From positions 1 through 35,455 of the forward strand of contig JAOZQB010000001.1 in NCBI GenBank assembly GCA_029932445.1: a stretch of DNA of 35,455 bases, written 5' to 3'. Positions 6,999 through 15,239 of the stretch are shown here, piece by piece. Each line of letters starts with the position of its first letter. The stretch's first letter is position 1. A program made the position numbers and the translations under genes. This stretch comes from Bacteroidales bacterium. Lineage in GTDB: Bacteria > Bacteroidota > Bacteroidia > Bacteroidales > JAADGE01. A model generated the notes under the pieces. The model did not search any database, was not told where the DNA came from, and was given only the letters and a program-made list of their open reading frames with translations.

Positions 6999-8252
6999 AT
7001 GGATAATATGAATTTAATAGATACTTTCGCGAGTTTTAAGGAAAACAAAGACATAGACCGAGTGACAATGATGGGTGTTTTGGAAGAAGTTTTTCGAGGT
7101 ATGTTTGAAAAGCAATTCGGGACATCTGAAAATTTTGATTTTATTATCAATATTGATAAAGGTGACTTTGAAATATGGAGAAATCGAATAGTAACAGCCG
7201 ATGGTGAAGCAGAAGATCCGAATCTCCAAGTTGAAGTTAGTGAAGTCCATAAAATTGACCCTGACTATGAAGTAGGAGAGGAGTTTGCAGATGAAGTTAA
7301 ATTGGAAGACTTCGGAAGAAGAAGTATTTTATCGCTACGTCAAAATTTATCGTCCAAGATCTTACAATTGGAAAGAGAAAATGTCTATGAGAGGTATAAA
7401 GATAAAATCGGAGATATCGTAACCGGTGAGGTTTATCAGGTTTGGAAAAAGGAGATGCTTATTCTTGATGATGAGGAAAATGAAATGATATTACCGAGAA
7501 ATGAACAAATACCGTCTGATTTTTTCCGAAAAGGAGATACATTAAGAGCTGTTATTGAGCGTGTTGACATGAAAAATAACGCTCCTTTAATTATCATTTC
7601 CCGAACATCATCGAAATTTCTTGAACGTTTGTTTGAATTAGAAGTTCCTGAGATTTATGACGGATTAATAACAATTAAAAAAATAGTAAGAGTTGCCGGT
7701 GAAAGGGCAAAAGTTGCCGTAGAATCTTATGATGACAGAATTGATCCCGTCGGTGCTTGTGTTGGTATGAAAGGAGCACGAATTCACGGAATTGTCAGAG
7801 AATTACGCAATGAAAATATTGACGTTATCAATTATTCCGAAAATTTAAAACTATACATTCAAAGAGCATTAAGTCCTGCCAAAGTAAAGAATATTAAAAT
7901 TCTGGAAGAAGAGAAAAAAGCTGAAGTATTTTTAGATCCTGATGAAGTTTCTAAAGCAATCGGTAAAGGCGGATTGAATATAAAATTAGCCGGGAAATTA
8001 GTCGGTTATGAAATAGATGTTTTCAGAGATATTGATGAAAGCGAATTGGAGGATGATGTTGACATCATGGAATTTAACGATGAAATTGATGAATGGGTAT
8101 TGGAATCATTTAAAAAAATCGGCTGTGATACGGCAAAAAGTGTTTTAAATATTTCCAGAGAAGAGTTAATTAAAAGAACCGATCTTGAAGAAGAAACTGT
8201 AGATTCAGTTATTAATATACTGAAAAGTGAATTTGAAGATCACAAAGAATAA
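6999..8252 (+). CDS. nusA: Transcription termination/antitermination factor NusA
   Basis: 417 residues. NusA binds RNA polymerase and RNA, affecting pausing, intrinsic termination and antitermination. In order: an N-terminal polymerase-binding domain (about 1-125), an S1 domain (about 130-200, GDIVTGEVYQVWKKEMLIL), KH1 with DPVGACVGMKGARIHGIVREL, and KH2 with AIGKGGLNIKLAGKLVGYEIDVF. A short acidic linker and a helix-hairpin-like tail (residues about 365-417) end the protein, without the long repeats found in gammaproteobacteria. The second Met (residue 4) is an alternative start; both are plausible. It follows rimP by 11 bases and is followed by infB after 98 bases. Confidence 0.96.
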   Translation: MDNMNLIDTFASFKENKDIDRVTMMGVLEEVFRGMFEKQFGTSENFDFIINIDKGDFEIWRNRIVTADGEAEDPNLQVEVSEVHKIDPDYEVGEEFADEVKLEDFGRRSILSLRQNLSSKILQLERENVYERYKDKIGDIVTGEVYQVWKKEMLILDDEENEMILPRNEQIPSDFFRKGDTLRAVIERVDMKNNAPLIIISRTSSKFLERLFELEVPEIYDGLITIKKIVRVAGERAKVAVESYDDRIDPVGACVGMKGARIHGIVRELRNENIDVINYSENLKLYIQRALSPAKVKNIKILEEEKKAEVFLDPDEVSKAIGKGGLNIKLAGKLVGYEIDVFRDIDESELEDDVDIMEFNDEIDEWVLESFKKIGCDTAKSVLNISREELIKRTDLEEETVDSVINILKSEFEDHKE

Positions 8253-8350
8253 AGTTTTGATACAGAAAAATTTATATTAATATTGCATTTAAAGTGCTGA
8301 TTCTGTATTCATAAAATAAAAATAGAATTGTTTAAATATTTGTAAATTAT

Positions 8351-11221
8351 ATGGCAGAAGTTAAAAAAAGCAAAAGACTCGCACAAATTGCCGGAGAACT
8401 TAATGTGGGAATTCCGCATCTGATTGAACATCTTCAAAGCAAAGGTATTGAAGTAGATGCAAGACCTAATGCAAAAGTTTCTCCGGAAGGATATGAACTG
8501 CTTTTAGAAAAATTCAGCTCTGACAAGAAAGTTAAAGAAGAATCTGAAAAGATTATTCAACTTAAGCGTGAATCGGAAATTGACGAAATAAATGAAGTTC
8601 AAGAAAGCCCTGAAGAAACTGTTAAGGAAACTTTGAATGAGGAATCTGCCGAAATAGAAACTCGGAATAAAAGAGATCTTTCAGTTGATAAAACTAAGGA
8701 TATTGAAATCGATACAGAAGTACAAGTTGAAGATGTAAAAGCTGAATCGAAAAAGGCGGAAGAAGAAGTTGTTGAAAAAGAAGATTCTTTAAAAGAAGAA
8801 ATTAAAACTGAAACTAAAGAAAAAGAAGATCCTTCCAAACCCAAAATAGTCGGTAAAATTGATTTAAATTCAATTAATACAAAGACTAAACCTGATTCGA
8901 AATCAAGAAAAGAGAAAGAAGAAGAAAAGAAAAAGCGCAAAAAAGCTTCTGAAGAGGCCGTTTTAAAAGCTAAAGAGGAAAGAGAAAAAGAAGAACTGAG
9001 AAAAGCGACGGAAGCGAAACAAAAACTTGAAGAAGAAAAACAAGCCGAAATTGACAAGAAAAAGGAAGAAGCCGAGAAAAATTTTATTAAAACGGAATTT
9101 AAAGAACTTCAAAAACCAAAAATCATCGGTAAAATTGAAATAAAAGAAGAACCGAAACCTCAAAAAAATAAGAATAAACCCGGAGCAGATTCCGCTAATA
9201 AAAAACGAAAACGAAAACGAACCAGAATCAGAAAACCGGTTGCCACAAATAAAGTCGTTCCCGGAACAGTAAAAAAGAAAGCTCATCCGAATGCTAAAAA
9301 GTTTAAAAAACGACCTGTAGTAAATGAAGAAGATGTTCAAAAGCAAGTTCGTGAAACACTTGCAAAACTGACTAATAAGACTAAGAAAACTGCGGTTACT
9401 CACAGAAAACAGAAACGGGAAGAAAAACAACTGCAGATTCAAGAACAACTTGAACAACAGGAAAAAGAAAAATTAATTCTTAAAGTCACAGAATTTATTT
9501 CTGCAAATGAGCTTGCTAAGTTGATGAATATCAATGTAAATGAAGTTATTTCCACTAGTTTTGATTTGGGAAAGATGGTTACTATTAATTCTCGACTCGA
9601 TGCAGAATTAATTGCAATTATTGCTGAAGAATACGGCTTTGAGATTCAATTTATATCTGTTACCGAAACAGATATAGTGGAAGAAATTGTTGATAAGGAA
9701 GAAGATTTATTGTCTCGTTCGCCTATTGTTACCGTTATGGGACATGTTGATCACGGGAAAACATCTTTACTTGATTATATCAGAGATGCAAATGTTATAG
9801 CCGGTGAAGCCGGCGGTATAACACAACATATCGGAGCTTACAGTGTAGAGTTAAAAGATGAAAAAAGAGTCACTTTTTTAGATACTCCCGGGCATGAAGC
9901 TTTTACGGCAATGCGTGCCAGAGGTGCAAAAGTAACGGATATAGCAATTATCATTATTGCTGCTGATGATAATATTATGCCTCAAACCGAAGAGGCAATC
10001 AGTCATGCTAAAGCTGCTGAAGTTCCCATTATTTTTGCCATTAATAAAATTGATAAACCCGGAGCCGATCCCGAAAGAATTAAACAGGAATTAGCAGAAC
10101 GTAATATGCTTATTGAATCCTGGGGCGGAAAATATCAATCAGCTGATATTTCTGCTAAAAAAGGTGAAAATATTGAAGCTTTGATGGATGAAGTTGTTCT
10201 GGCAGCTGAGATGCTTGAATTGAAAGCTAATCCGAACAGACCGGCAAAAGGAACAATCATTGAAGCCGAATTGGATAAAGGAAGAGGATATTTATCAACT
10301 ATTTTGGTTTCAACCGGAACTCTTAACGTTGGTGATATTATTTTAGCAGGAGCTTATTCCGGTAAAGTAAAAGCCATGTATGACGAACGAAATAATCGTG
10401 TTAAAGAAGCCGGTCCTTCTACACCGGTACAAGTTTTAGGTTTGGACGGTGCACCTCAAGCCGGGGAGACTTTTTATGCCATGAAAAATGAAAAAGAAGC
10501 ACGAGAAATTGCAGCCAGAAATAAAAGAATTCGAAGAGAACAAACGCTCAGAACAAACAAACATATTACTCTTGATGAAATAGGAAGACGATTACAACTC
10601 GGAAACTTTCAAGAAATTAATCTTATTATTAAAGGCGATGTTATCGGTTCGGTTGAAGCTGTTGCGGATTCGCTTATTAAACTCGGAACGGATGAAATTC
10701 AAATAAACGTCATCCATCAAGGTGTCGGTCAAATTTCAGAAGCAGATGTTATGTTAGCTTCGGCTTCCGATGCAATTATTATCGGTTTCCAAGTGCGACC
10801 GGCTTTGGCTGCTAAAAAATTAGCTGAAAAAGAAGAAATAGATATTCGCTTATATTCTATTATATATCAAGCAATTGAAGAACTTAAATTGGCGATGGAA
10901 GGCATGCTTTCTCCCGAAGTTAAAGAAGAAATTACGGCTACGGTTGAAATTCGCGACATCTTTAAAATTACGAAAGTCGGTAAAGTTGCCGGATGTTTTG
11001 TCCTTGACGGAAAAATTGCTCGAGATGATAAAGTAAGATTGATTCGTGAAGGAATTGTAAAATATGACGGTGAACTCGGTTCATTGAAACGTTATAAAGA
11101 TGATGCAAAAGATGTTACGGCAGGAATGGAATGCGGATTAAATATTGAAAATTTCAATGATATTAAAGTAGGAGATATTGTTGAAGCATACCGAACAACA
11201 GAAACAGCAAGAAAACTTTAA
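8351..11221 (+). CDS. infB: Translation initiation factor IF-2
   Basis: 956 residues, long but typical for Bacteroidota IF-2. The protein brings fMet-tRNA to the 30S subunit and promotes subunit joining with GTP hydrolysis. An IF2_N-like module (about 1-52) is followed by a very Lys/Glu-rich, low-complexity linker (about 55-375), then a second IF2_N-like helical module (about 378-435). The G domain carries G1 GHVDHGKT (464-471), G3 DTPGH (511-515) and G4 NKID (565-568). Domains II, III and the fMet-tRNA-binding C-terminal barrel follow, ending KVGDIVEAYRTTETARKL. The biased linker produces long reading frames on the opposite strand, which are not genes. A hairpin terminator lies 22 bases after the stop. 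Confidence 0.98.
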   Translation: MAEVKKSKRLAQIAGELNVGIPHLIEHLQSKGIEVDARPNAKVSPEGYELLLEKFSSDKKVKEESEKIIQLKRESEIDEINEVQESPEETVKETLNEESAEIETRNKRDLSVDKTKDIEIDTEVQVEDVKAESKKAEEEVVEKEDSLKEEIKTETKEKEDPSKPKIVGKIDLNSINTKTKPDSKSRKEKEEEKKKRKKASEEAVLKAKEEREKEELRKATEAKQKLEEEKQAEIDKKKEEAEKNFIKTEFKELQKPKIIGKIEIKEEPKPQKNKNKPGADSANKKRKRKRTRIRKPVATNKVVPGTVKKKAHPNAKKFKKRPVVNEEDVQKQVRETLAKLTNKTKKTAVTHRKQKREEKQLQIQEQLEQQEKEKLILKVTEFISANELAKLMNINVNEVISTSFDLGKMVTINSRLDAELIAIIAEEYGFEIQFISVTETDIVEEIVDKEEDLLSRSPIVTVMGHVDHGKTSLLDYIRDANVIAGEAGGITQHIGAYSVELKDEKRVTFLDTPGHEAFTAMRARGAKVTDIAIIIIAADDNIMPQTEEAISHAKAAEVPIIFAINKIDKPGADPERIKQELAERNMLIESWGGKYQSADISAKKGENIEALMDEVVLAAEMLELKANPNRPAKGTIIEAELDKGRGYLSTILVSTGTLNVGDIILAGAYSGKVKAMYDERNNRVKEAGPSTPVQVLGLDGAPQAGETFYAMKNEKEAREIAARNKRIRREQTLRTNKHITLDEIGRRLQLGNFQEINLIIKGDVIGSVEAVADSLIKLGTDEIQINVIHQGVGQISEADVMLASASDAIIIGFQVRPALAAKKLAEKEEIDIRLYSIIYQAIEELKLAMEGMLSPEVKEEITATVEIRDIFKITKVGKVAGCFVLDGKIARDDKVRLIREGIVKYDGELGSLKRYKDDAKDVTAGMECGLNIENFNDIKVGDIVEAYRTTETARKL

Positions 11222-11242
11222 TAAAGATTTTCTAAAAACTTT

Positions 11243-11274
11243 AATGCTCTGTATCTTTGCAGAGCATTTTTTTT
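11243..11274 (+). terminator. infB terminator hairpin whose loop is the hisS -7 box
   Basis: AATGCTCTG (11243-11251) pairs perfectly with CAGAGCATT (11260-11268), and eight Ts run from 11267 to 11274, giving a classic intrinsic terminator. The 8-base loop is exactly TATCTTTG (11252-11259). Confidence 0.85.
11252..11259 (+). promoter_or_regulatory. Bacteroidota -7 box for hisS inside the terminator loop
   Basis: TATCTTTG matches TAnnTTTG and lies 36 bases before the hisS ATG, a normal spacing for this phylum. A convincing TTTG -33 element is not visible about 19 bases upstream, so activity is inferred. Confidence 0.55.
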
Positions 11275-11294
11275 GAAATTCAGAAAACAGAACT

Positions 11295-12656
11295 ATGGCA
11301 AATGTACCCGGAATACCTAAAGGAACAAGAGATTTTTCACCCGAAATTTTAGCAAAAAGAAACTATATTTTTGATACGATTAAAGCTGTTTTTAAAAAAT
11401 TTGCTTATAAACAATTAGAAACTCCGGCAATGGAAAATTTATCGGTACTAACCGGGAAATATGGTGAAGAAGGTGATAAATTATTGTTTAAAATTCTTAA
11501 TTCGGGAAATTTTCTTAAAAAAGTGAGTGATTCGGAGTTGCATGAAAGAAATACGGCAAAAATGGCACACCTGGTTTCGGAAAAAGGTTTACGTTATGAT
11601 TTAACCGTTCCTTTTGCACGTTACGTTGTACAGCATAAAAATGAAATTACGTTTCCGTTTAAGCGCTTTCAAATTCAACCCGTATGGCGAGCTGACAGAC
11701 CGCAAAAAGGCAGATACAGAGAGTTTTATCAATGCGATGCCGATATTATCGGTAGTAATTCCCTAATCAATGAATTGGAAATTGTTCAAATGATTGATGA
11801 GGTTTTTACCAAATTGAATTTGAAGGTTACCATTAAAATTAACAATCGTAAATTGCTTGCAGGAATTGCCGAACGTATCGGACATCCCGACAAATTAATT
11901 AATTTGACTGTTGCAATTGACAAATTAGATAAAATCGGACATGAAAAAGTTTATGATGAACTCAGGCAATCCGGTTTTTCGGAAGACGGAATTAAATTGC
12001 TTGAACCGATTCTTAATTTCGGCGGAAGTTTTAATGACCAAATGCAGTGTATTGAAAAATTTCTCGGTGAAACCGACACGGGTGTTACGGGAATTGATGA
12101 AATTCAAAAGCTTTTTGCTTATATCGATTTATTTAAATTCAATAATAACATTCAATTAGATTTAACTTTGGCAAGAGGTCTGAATTATTACACGGGCGCC
12201 ATTTTTGAAGTTGTTTCGGATGAAGTACATATAGGAAGTATCTGCGGAGGAGGAAGATACGATGATCTAACAGGAGTTTTCGGTCTTGAGAATGTCTCCG
12301 GAGTCGGTATTTCTTTCGGAGCAGACAGAATTTATGATGTTTTGGAAAATTTGAATCGATTTCCGGAAGGCGTTAAAACAAATGTAAAATTAATGTTTGT
12401 AAATTTTGGAGCGAAAGAAGAAAAATATTGCTTACAAGTTTTGAAAAATTTAAGAGATTCCGGAATTTCTGCTGAAATTTATCCTGAAAGCAGTAAAATG
12501 AAAAAGCAAATGAAATATGCAAACAGCAACAATATTCCTTTTGTAGCAATAGCCGGTGAAGATGAAATTAAAAAAAATAAATTTACACTAAAAAACATGC
12601 AAACCGGTGATCAACAATTAGTAACAGAAGAAGAAATGATTATTCTTTTGTCTTAA
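11295..12656 (+). CDS. hisS: Histidine--tRNA ligase
   Basis: 453 residues, class II aminoacyl-tRNA synthetase charging tRNA-His. The N-terminus PGIPKGTRDFSPE is diagnostic. The LRYDLTVPFARYV segment and motif 2 (QIQPVWRADRPQKGRYREFYQCDADIIG, catalytic Arg about residue 132) build the ATP/histidine site. The HisRS-specific histidine motif appears as LARGLNYYTG (about 292-301), and motif 3 as GGGRYDDLTGVFG...GVGISFGADRI. The C-terminal anticodon-binding alpha/beta domain starts near residue 360. The ATG at 11295 fits the conserved N-terminus. It follows infB and is ended by the hairpin at 12673-12710. Confidence 0.97.
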   Translation: MANVPGIPKGTRDFSPEILAKRNYIFDTIKAVFKKFAYKQLETPAMENLSVLTGKYGEEGDKLLFKILNSGNFLKKVSDSELHERNTAKMAHLVSEKGLRYDLTVPFARYVVQHKNEITFPFKRFQIQPVWRADRPQKGRYREFYQCDADIIGSNSLINELEIVQMIDEVFTKLNLKVTIKINNRKLLAGIAERIGHPDKLINLTVAIDKLDKIGHEKVYDELRQSGFSEDGIKLLEPILNFGGSFNDQMQCIEKFLGETDTGVTGIDEIQKLFAYIDLFKFNNNIQLDLTLARGLNYYTGAIFEVVSDEVHIGSICGGGRYDDLTGVFGLENVSGVGISFGADRIYDVLENLNRFPEGVKTNVKLMFVNFGAKEEKYCLQVLKNLRDSGISAEIYPESSKMKKQMKYANSNNIPFVAIAGEDEIKKNKFTLKNMQTGDQQLVTEEEMIILLS

Positions 12657-12672
12657 CCAAGTGTTGAGATAT

Positions 12673-12710
12673 AAAAATCCCTAACAAGTTACGACATGTT
12701 CGGGATTTTT
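12673..12710 (+). terminator. hisS terminator, possibly bidirectional
   Basis: AAAAATCCC (12673-12681) pairs with GGGATTTTT (12702-12710), and an inner AACA/TGTT extends the stem beyond one mismatch. T-rich sequence follows on both strands, and the opposing gene ends at 12730, so it may serve both. Confidence 0.8.
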
Positions 12711-12729
12711 TATGATATTTTAAAAATAA

Positions 12730-13608
12730 TTATTTTAAACTAAAGTTTGATTCTCCGATTTGACTGCCGTCCATAAAGATATCGACATCATATTTTCCGG
12801 GAACTAATTCAGTATCAGTTATATAAAAAGTACAAGCATCTGTTTTTTTACCGTTGTAAGTAACTTCTCTTTTAGCTGAATAAGCAATTTCTCTTCCGTG
12901 AAAATTAAACATTCCGGATTCGGAATTCATTAAAATAATACCGTCGGGAGCTGCAACACGGATGTATGCAAATCGTGACCCTTTCTGAGCTAATACATTA
13001 TCATCAATCGTAAAACAGATTTTTACTTTTTTGAATTTTCTGGCACGTGAAGTAGAATTATCTCTTTCATTCAGTGATAAAATTGAAATGTTTTCTGCCT
13101 TTAATTCTTTTGCAATCATAACTTGTGCAGACAAGCTGTCTTTTAAATAGGTCAAAGTTTCGGTTTGCGCAATAACATGATTATAATTTTCCGTGATTTG
13201 AGTATTCTCCTTATGCAATTTTTTATTTTCGGTATTCAATGCATCAATTTGTTTAACGAAATCTTTCATAATTGTTTTTAAAGTTTCCGTTTCATCTTGT
13301 AATTGTTTAATTTTCGTTCTGTCAGCACTTTTAACATATTTCAGCTTTTGAAGTGTTTCGGCAATTTTTTCTTTTTGCACTTCCAGTTTTTCATTTAATA
13401 CTTTGTTATTGGTTTTTAAATTATCGTATTGTTTTGACATTGAAGTTAATTCTTCTTTAATAACAGCTTTGTCACTTTTTACCTGAACCAATTCATGACT
13501 GATTTCTTTGTTTACTTTCTTTTGCTGAAACTTATCAAAGAGTAACCAACCTACAAGCAAGGTTTCAAGAATAACAACTACGATTAATGTTTTTGATGTA
13601 GAATTCAT
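12730..13608 (-). CDS. Membrane-anchored coiled-coil protein of unknown function
   Basis: 292 residues; no family recognised with confidence. One N-terminal hydrophobic segment (TLIVVVILETLLVGWLLF, about residues 7-24) is followed by a long charged heptad-like region (about 30-165, rich in Lys, Glu, Leu and Asn), best read as an extended coiled coil. The C-terminal part (about 190-292) looks like a compact beta-rich domain, with ARKFKKVKICFTIDDN, GSRFAYIRVAAPDG and a closing GKYDVDIFMDGSQIGESNFSLK. The topology suggests a single-pass inner-membrane protein whose coil and beta domain face the periplasm. It lies downstream of pdxJ on the same strand, 74 bases away, with no functional link apparent. 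Confidence 0.75.
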   Translation of the reverse strand: MNSTSKTLIVVVILETLLVGWLLFDKFQQKKVNKEISHELVQVKSDKAVIKEELTSMSKQYDNLKTNNKVLNEKLEVQKEKIAETLQKLKYVKSADRTKIKQLQDETETLKTIMKDFVKQIDALNTENKKLHKENTQITENYNHVIAQTETLTYLKDSLSAQVMIAKELKAENISILSLNERDNSTSRARKFKKVKICFTIDDNVLAQKGSRFAYIRVAAPDGIILMNSESGMFNFHGREIAYSAKREVTYNGKKTDACTFYITDTELVPGKYDVDIFMDGSQIGESNFSLK

Positions 13609-13682
13609 ATGGATTAATTTAAGAAAATTTGTAAAAAGAATATTTAAAAATACTCAATAGTAATTATTTATTATCAATTAAA

Positions 13683-14396
13683 TTATTTCAGTTGTCTTAA
13701 ATACATTTGTATTGTATTGTGCAAACCGTAATATAAGGCATCGCTGATTAATGCATGTCCGATTGAAACCTCCTTTAATCCGATTACCCGGTCATTAAAG
13801 AACTTTAAATTTTCCGAGTCTAAATCATGTCCGGCATTTAATTCCAATCCGTTTTTTACGGCAATATCACCGGCTTTTGTAAAAGGGTCTACTGCTTTCT
13901 CTTTATTAATATGAAAATTTGCCGCATAAGGTTCGGTATAAAGTTCTACTCGGTTTGTACCTGTTAATGCTGCATGTTCAATCATTTTTGTATCCGGTTC
14001 AATGAAAATTGAAGTTCTGATACCTGCATTTTTAAATTCAGAAATAATTTCTGTTAAAAAACCCTTATTTTTTACCGTATCCCATCCGGCATTTGATGTT
14101 AAAACATCGGGTGAATCAGGAACCAAAGTAACCTGAGCAGGTTTTATTTCCAAAACTAAATCGATAAAACGTTTATTCGGATTGCCTTCAATATTAAATT
14201 CTGTTGTAACAACATCTTTTAATTTATACACATCATCATACCGAATATGTCGCTCATCAGGCCGCGGATGTACCGTTATACCTTGCGCACCGAAATTTTG
14301 ACAATCAACGGCTGCCTTAATAACATCCGGATTATTTCCGCCTCGAGCATTTCTGATAGTGGCAATTTTATTAATATTTACACTTAAACGTGTCAT
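13683..14396 (-). CDS. pdxJ: Pyridoxine 5'-phosphate synthase
   Basis: 237 residues, normal family length. PdxJ is a TIM-barrel enzyme that condenses deoxyxylulose 5-phosphate with 1-amino-acetone-3-phosphate to make pyridoxine 5'-phosphate, the last ring-forming step of the DXP-dependent vitamin B6 route. N-terminal LSVNINKIATIRNARGGNNP, the active-site segment VHPRPDERHIR (His43, Arg45, Arg49), the catalytic Glu in NIEGNP (Glu70) and the histidines in LNAGHDL (His190) and SIGHALI (His214) are present. It is divergent from the CBS gene across 115 bases holding a minus-strand -7 box. Confidence 0.96.
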   Translation of the reverse strand: MTRLSVNINKIATIRNARGGNNPDVIKAAVDCQNFGAQGITVHPRPDERHIRYDDVYKLKDVVTTEFNIEGNPNKRFIDLVLEIKPAQVTLVPDSPDVLTSNAGWDTVKNKGFLTEIISEFKNAGIRTSIFIEPDTKMIEHAALTGTNRVELYTEPYAANFHINKEKAVDPFTKAGDIAVKNGLELNAGHDLDSENLKFFNDRVIGLKEVSIGHALISDALYYGLHNTIQMYLRQLK

Positions 14397-14448
14397 TTTC
14401 TTTTGTTCTGAAATAATTAAATAATAATTTTGATGTTTATATAAATGA

Positions 14449-14456
14449 CAAAAGTA
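14449..14456 (-). promoter_or_regulatory. Possible -7 box upstream of pdxJ
   Basis: Minus strand reads TACTTTTG (TAnnTTTG), 52 bases before the pdxJ ATG. No good -33 box is seen. Confidence 0.4.
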
Positions 14457-14511
14457 TAAATTTGATTTATATTTATTCTAAAAGTTTCATTTTTATGCAG
14501 ATAAATTTTTT

Positions 14512-15180
14512 ATGCAGGCAAAAGAATTAATATCAGATATATTCCCGGCTGTTAACATCAATGATAAAGGTGAAAAAGCCCTTGTGAGAATGGATTTTTT
14601 TAAAATCTCTCATATTCCCTTAACGGATTCGGACGGAAATTATTTCGGATTGATATCCGAAAATGAAATTTATGATTTTGATTTGATTGAAAAACCGTTT
14701 TCGACCTATAAAAATGTCCTTGCCCGGCCTTTTGTTTTGTGTAAAGAACATATATATTCGGTAATTAATCTTTTTACTAAATTAAATATTTCTGTTGTTC
14801 CCGTTTTGAATGACAGAGAAAAATATATCGGTGCAATTTGTTTTCATGATTTAGTAAAATATTTCGGAAGATTAACGGCTTCGGAAAATCCCGGAACTAT
14901 TTTTATATTAGAATTGGATTCTCATAATTATTCGCTTTCGCAAATTGCACAAATCATTGAAAGTAACGGAGCAAAAGTGTTGAGTTTGTATGCAAATTCG
15001 GTTAAAGATTCTACACAATTAGAAATAACCGTAAAATTAAATGTAACAGATTTTACAGCCGTAAAAAAAACCTTTGAACGTTATGATTATAAAATTAAAG
15101 CAGCATATAATGAGGATGATAAAATAAATGAACTTCTCGAAGAACGTTATAACGAGTTTATGAATTATTTGAATATTTGA
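14512..15180 (+). CDS. CBS-domain-pair protein with an ACT-like C-terminus
   Basis: 222 residues, cytoplasmic. Two tandem CBS motifs are seen, about residues 1-55 (HIPLTDSDGNYFGLISENEIYD) and about 65-125 (ISVVPVLNDREKYIGAICFHDLVKYFG); CBS pairs normally bind adenine nucleotides or related ligands. Residues about 130-200 (GTIFILELDSHNYSLSQIAQIIESNGAKVLSLYA...) resemble an ACT fold, another small-ligand module. Together this suggests a ligand sensor without an enzyme domain. In other Bacteroidota such a protein is, as far as I recall, often next to pdxJ and NAD kinase; pdxJ is adjacent here, NAD kinase is not. ATG at 14512. Confidence 0.78.
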   Translation: MQAKELISDIFPAVNINDKGEKALVRMDFFKISHIPLTDSDGNYFGLISENEIYDFDLIEKPFSTYKNVLARPFVLCKEHIYSVINLFTKLNISVVPVLNDREKYIGAICFHDLVKYFGRLTASENPGTIFILELDSHNYSLSQIAQIIESNGAKVLSLYANSVKDSTQLEITVKLNVTDFTAVKKTFERYDYKIKAAYNEDDKINELLEERYNEFMNYLNI

Positions 15181-15239
15181 GAGGAAAAAGTTAAAAGTAA
15201 AAAGTTGAAAGTTTTTAAAGTATAAAGCTTATTTGATCG

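Noticed and set aside
8599..9457. Long minus-strand reading frames rich in Ser and Phe across the IF-2 linker
   Set aside because: They are antisense to the Lys/Glu-rich linker of infB; repeated AAA/GAA codons read as TTT/TTC on the other strand, so stops are rare. No signal, motif or start context supports them.
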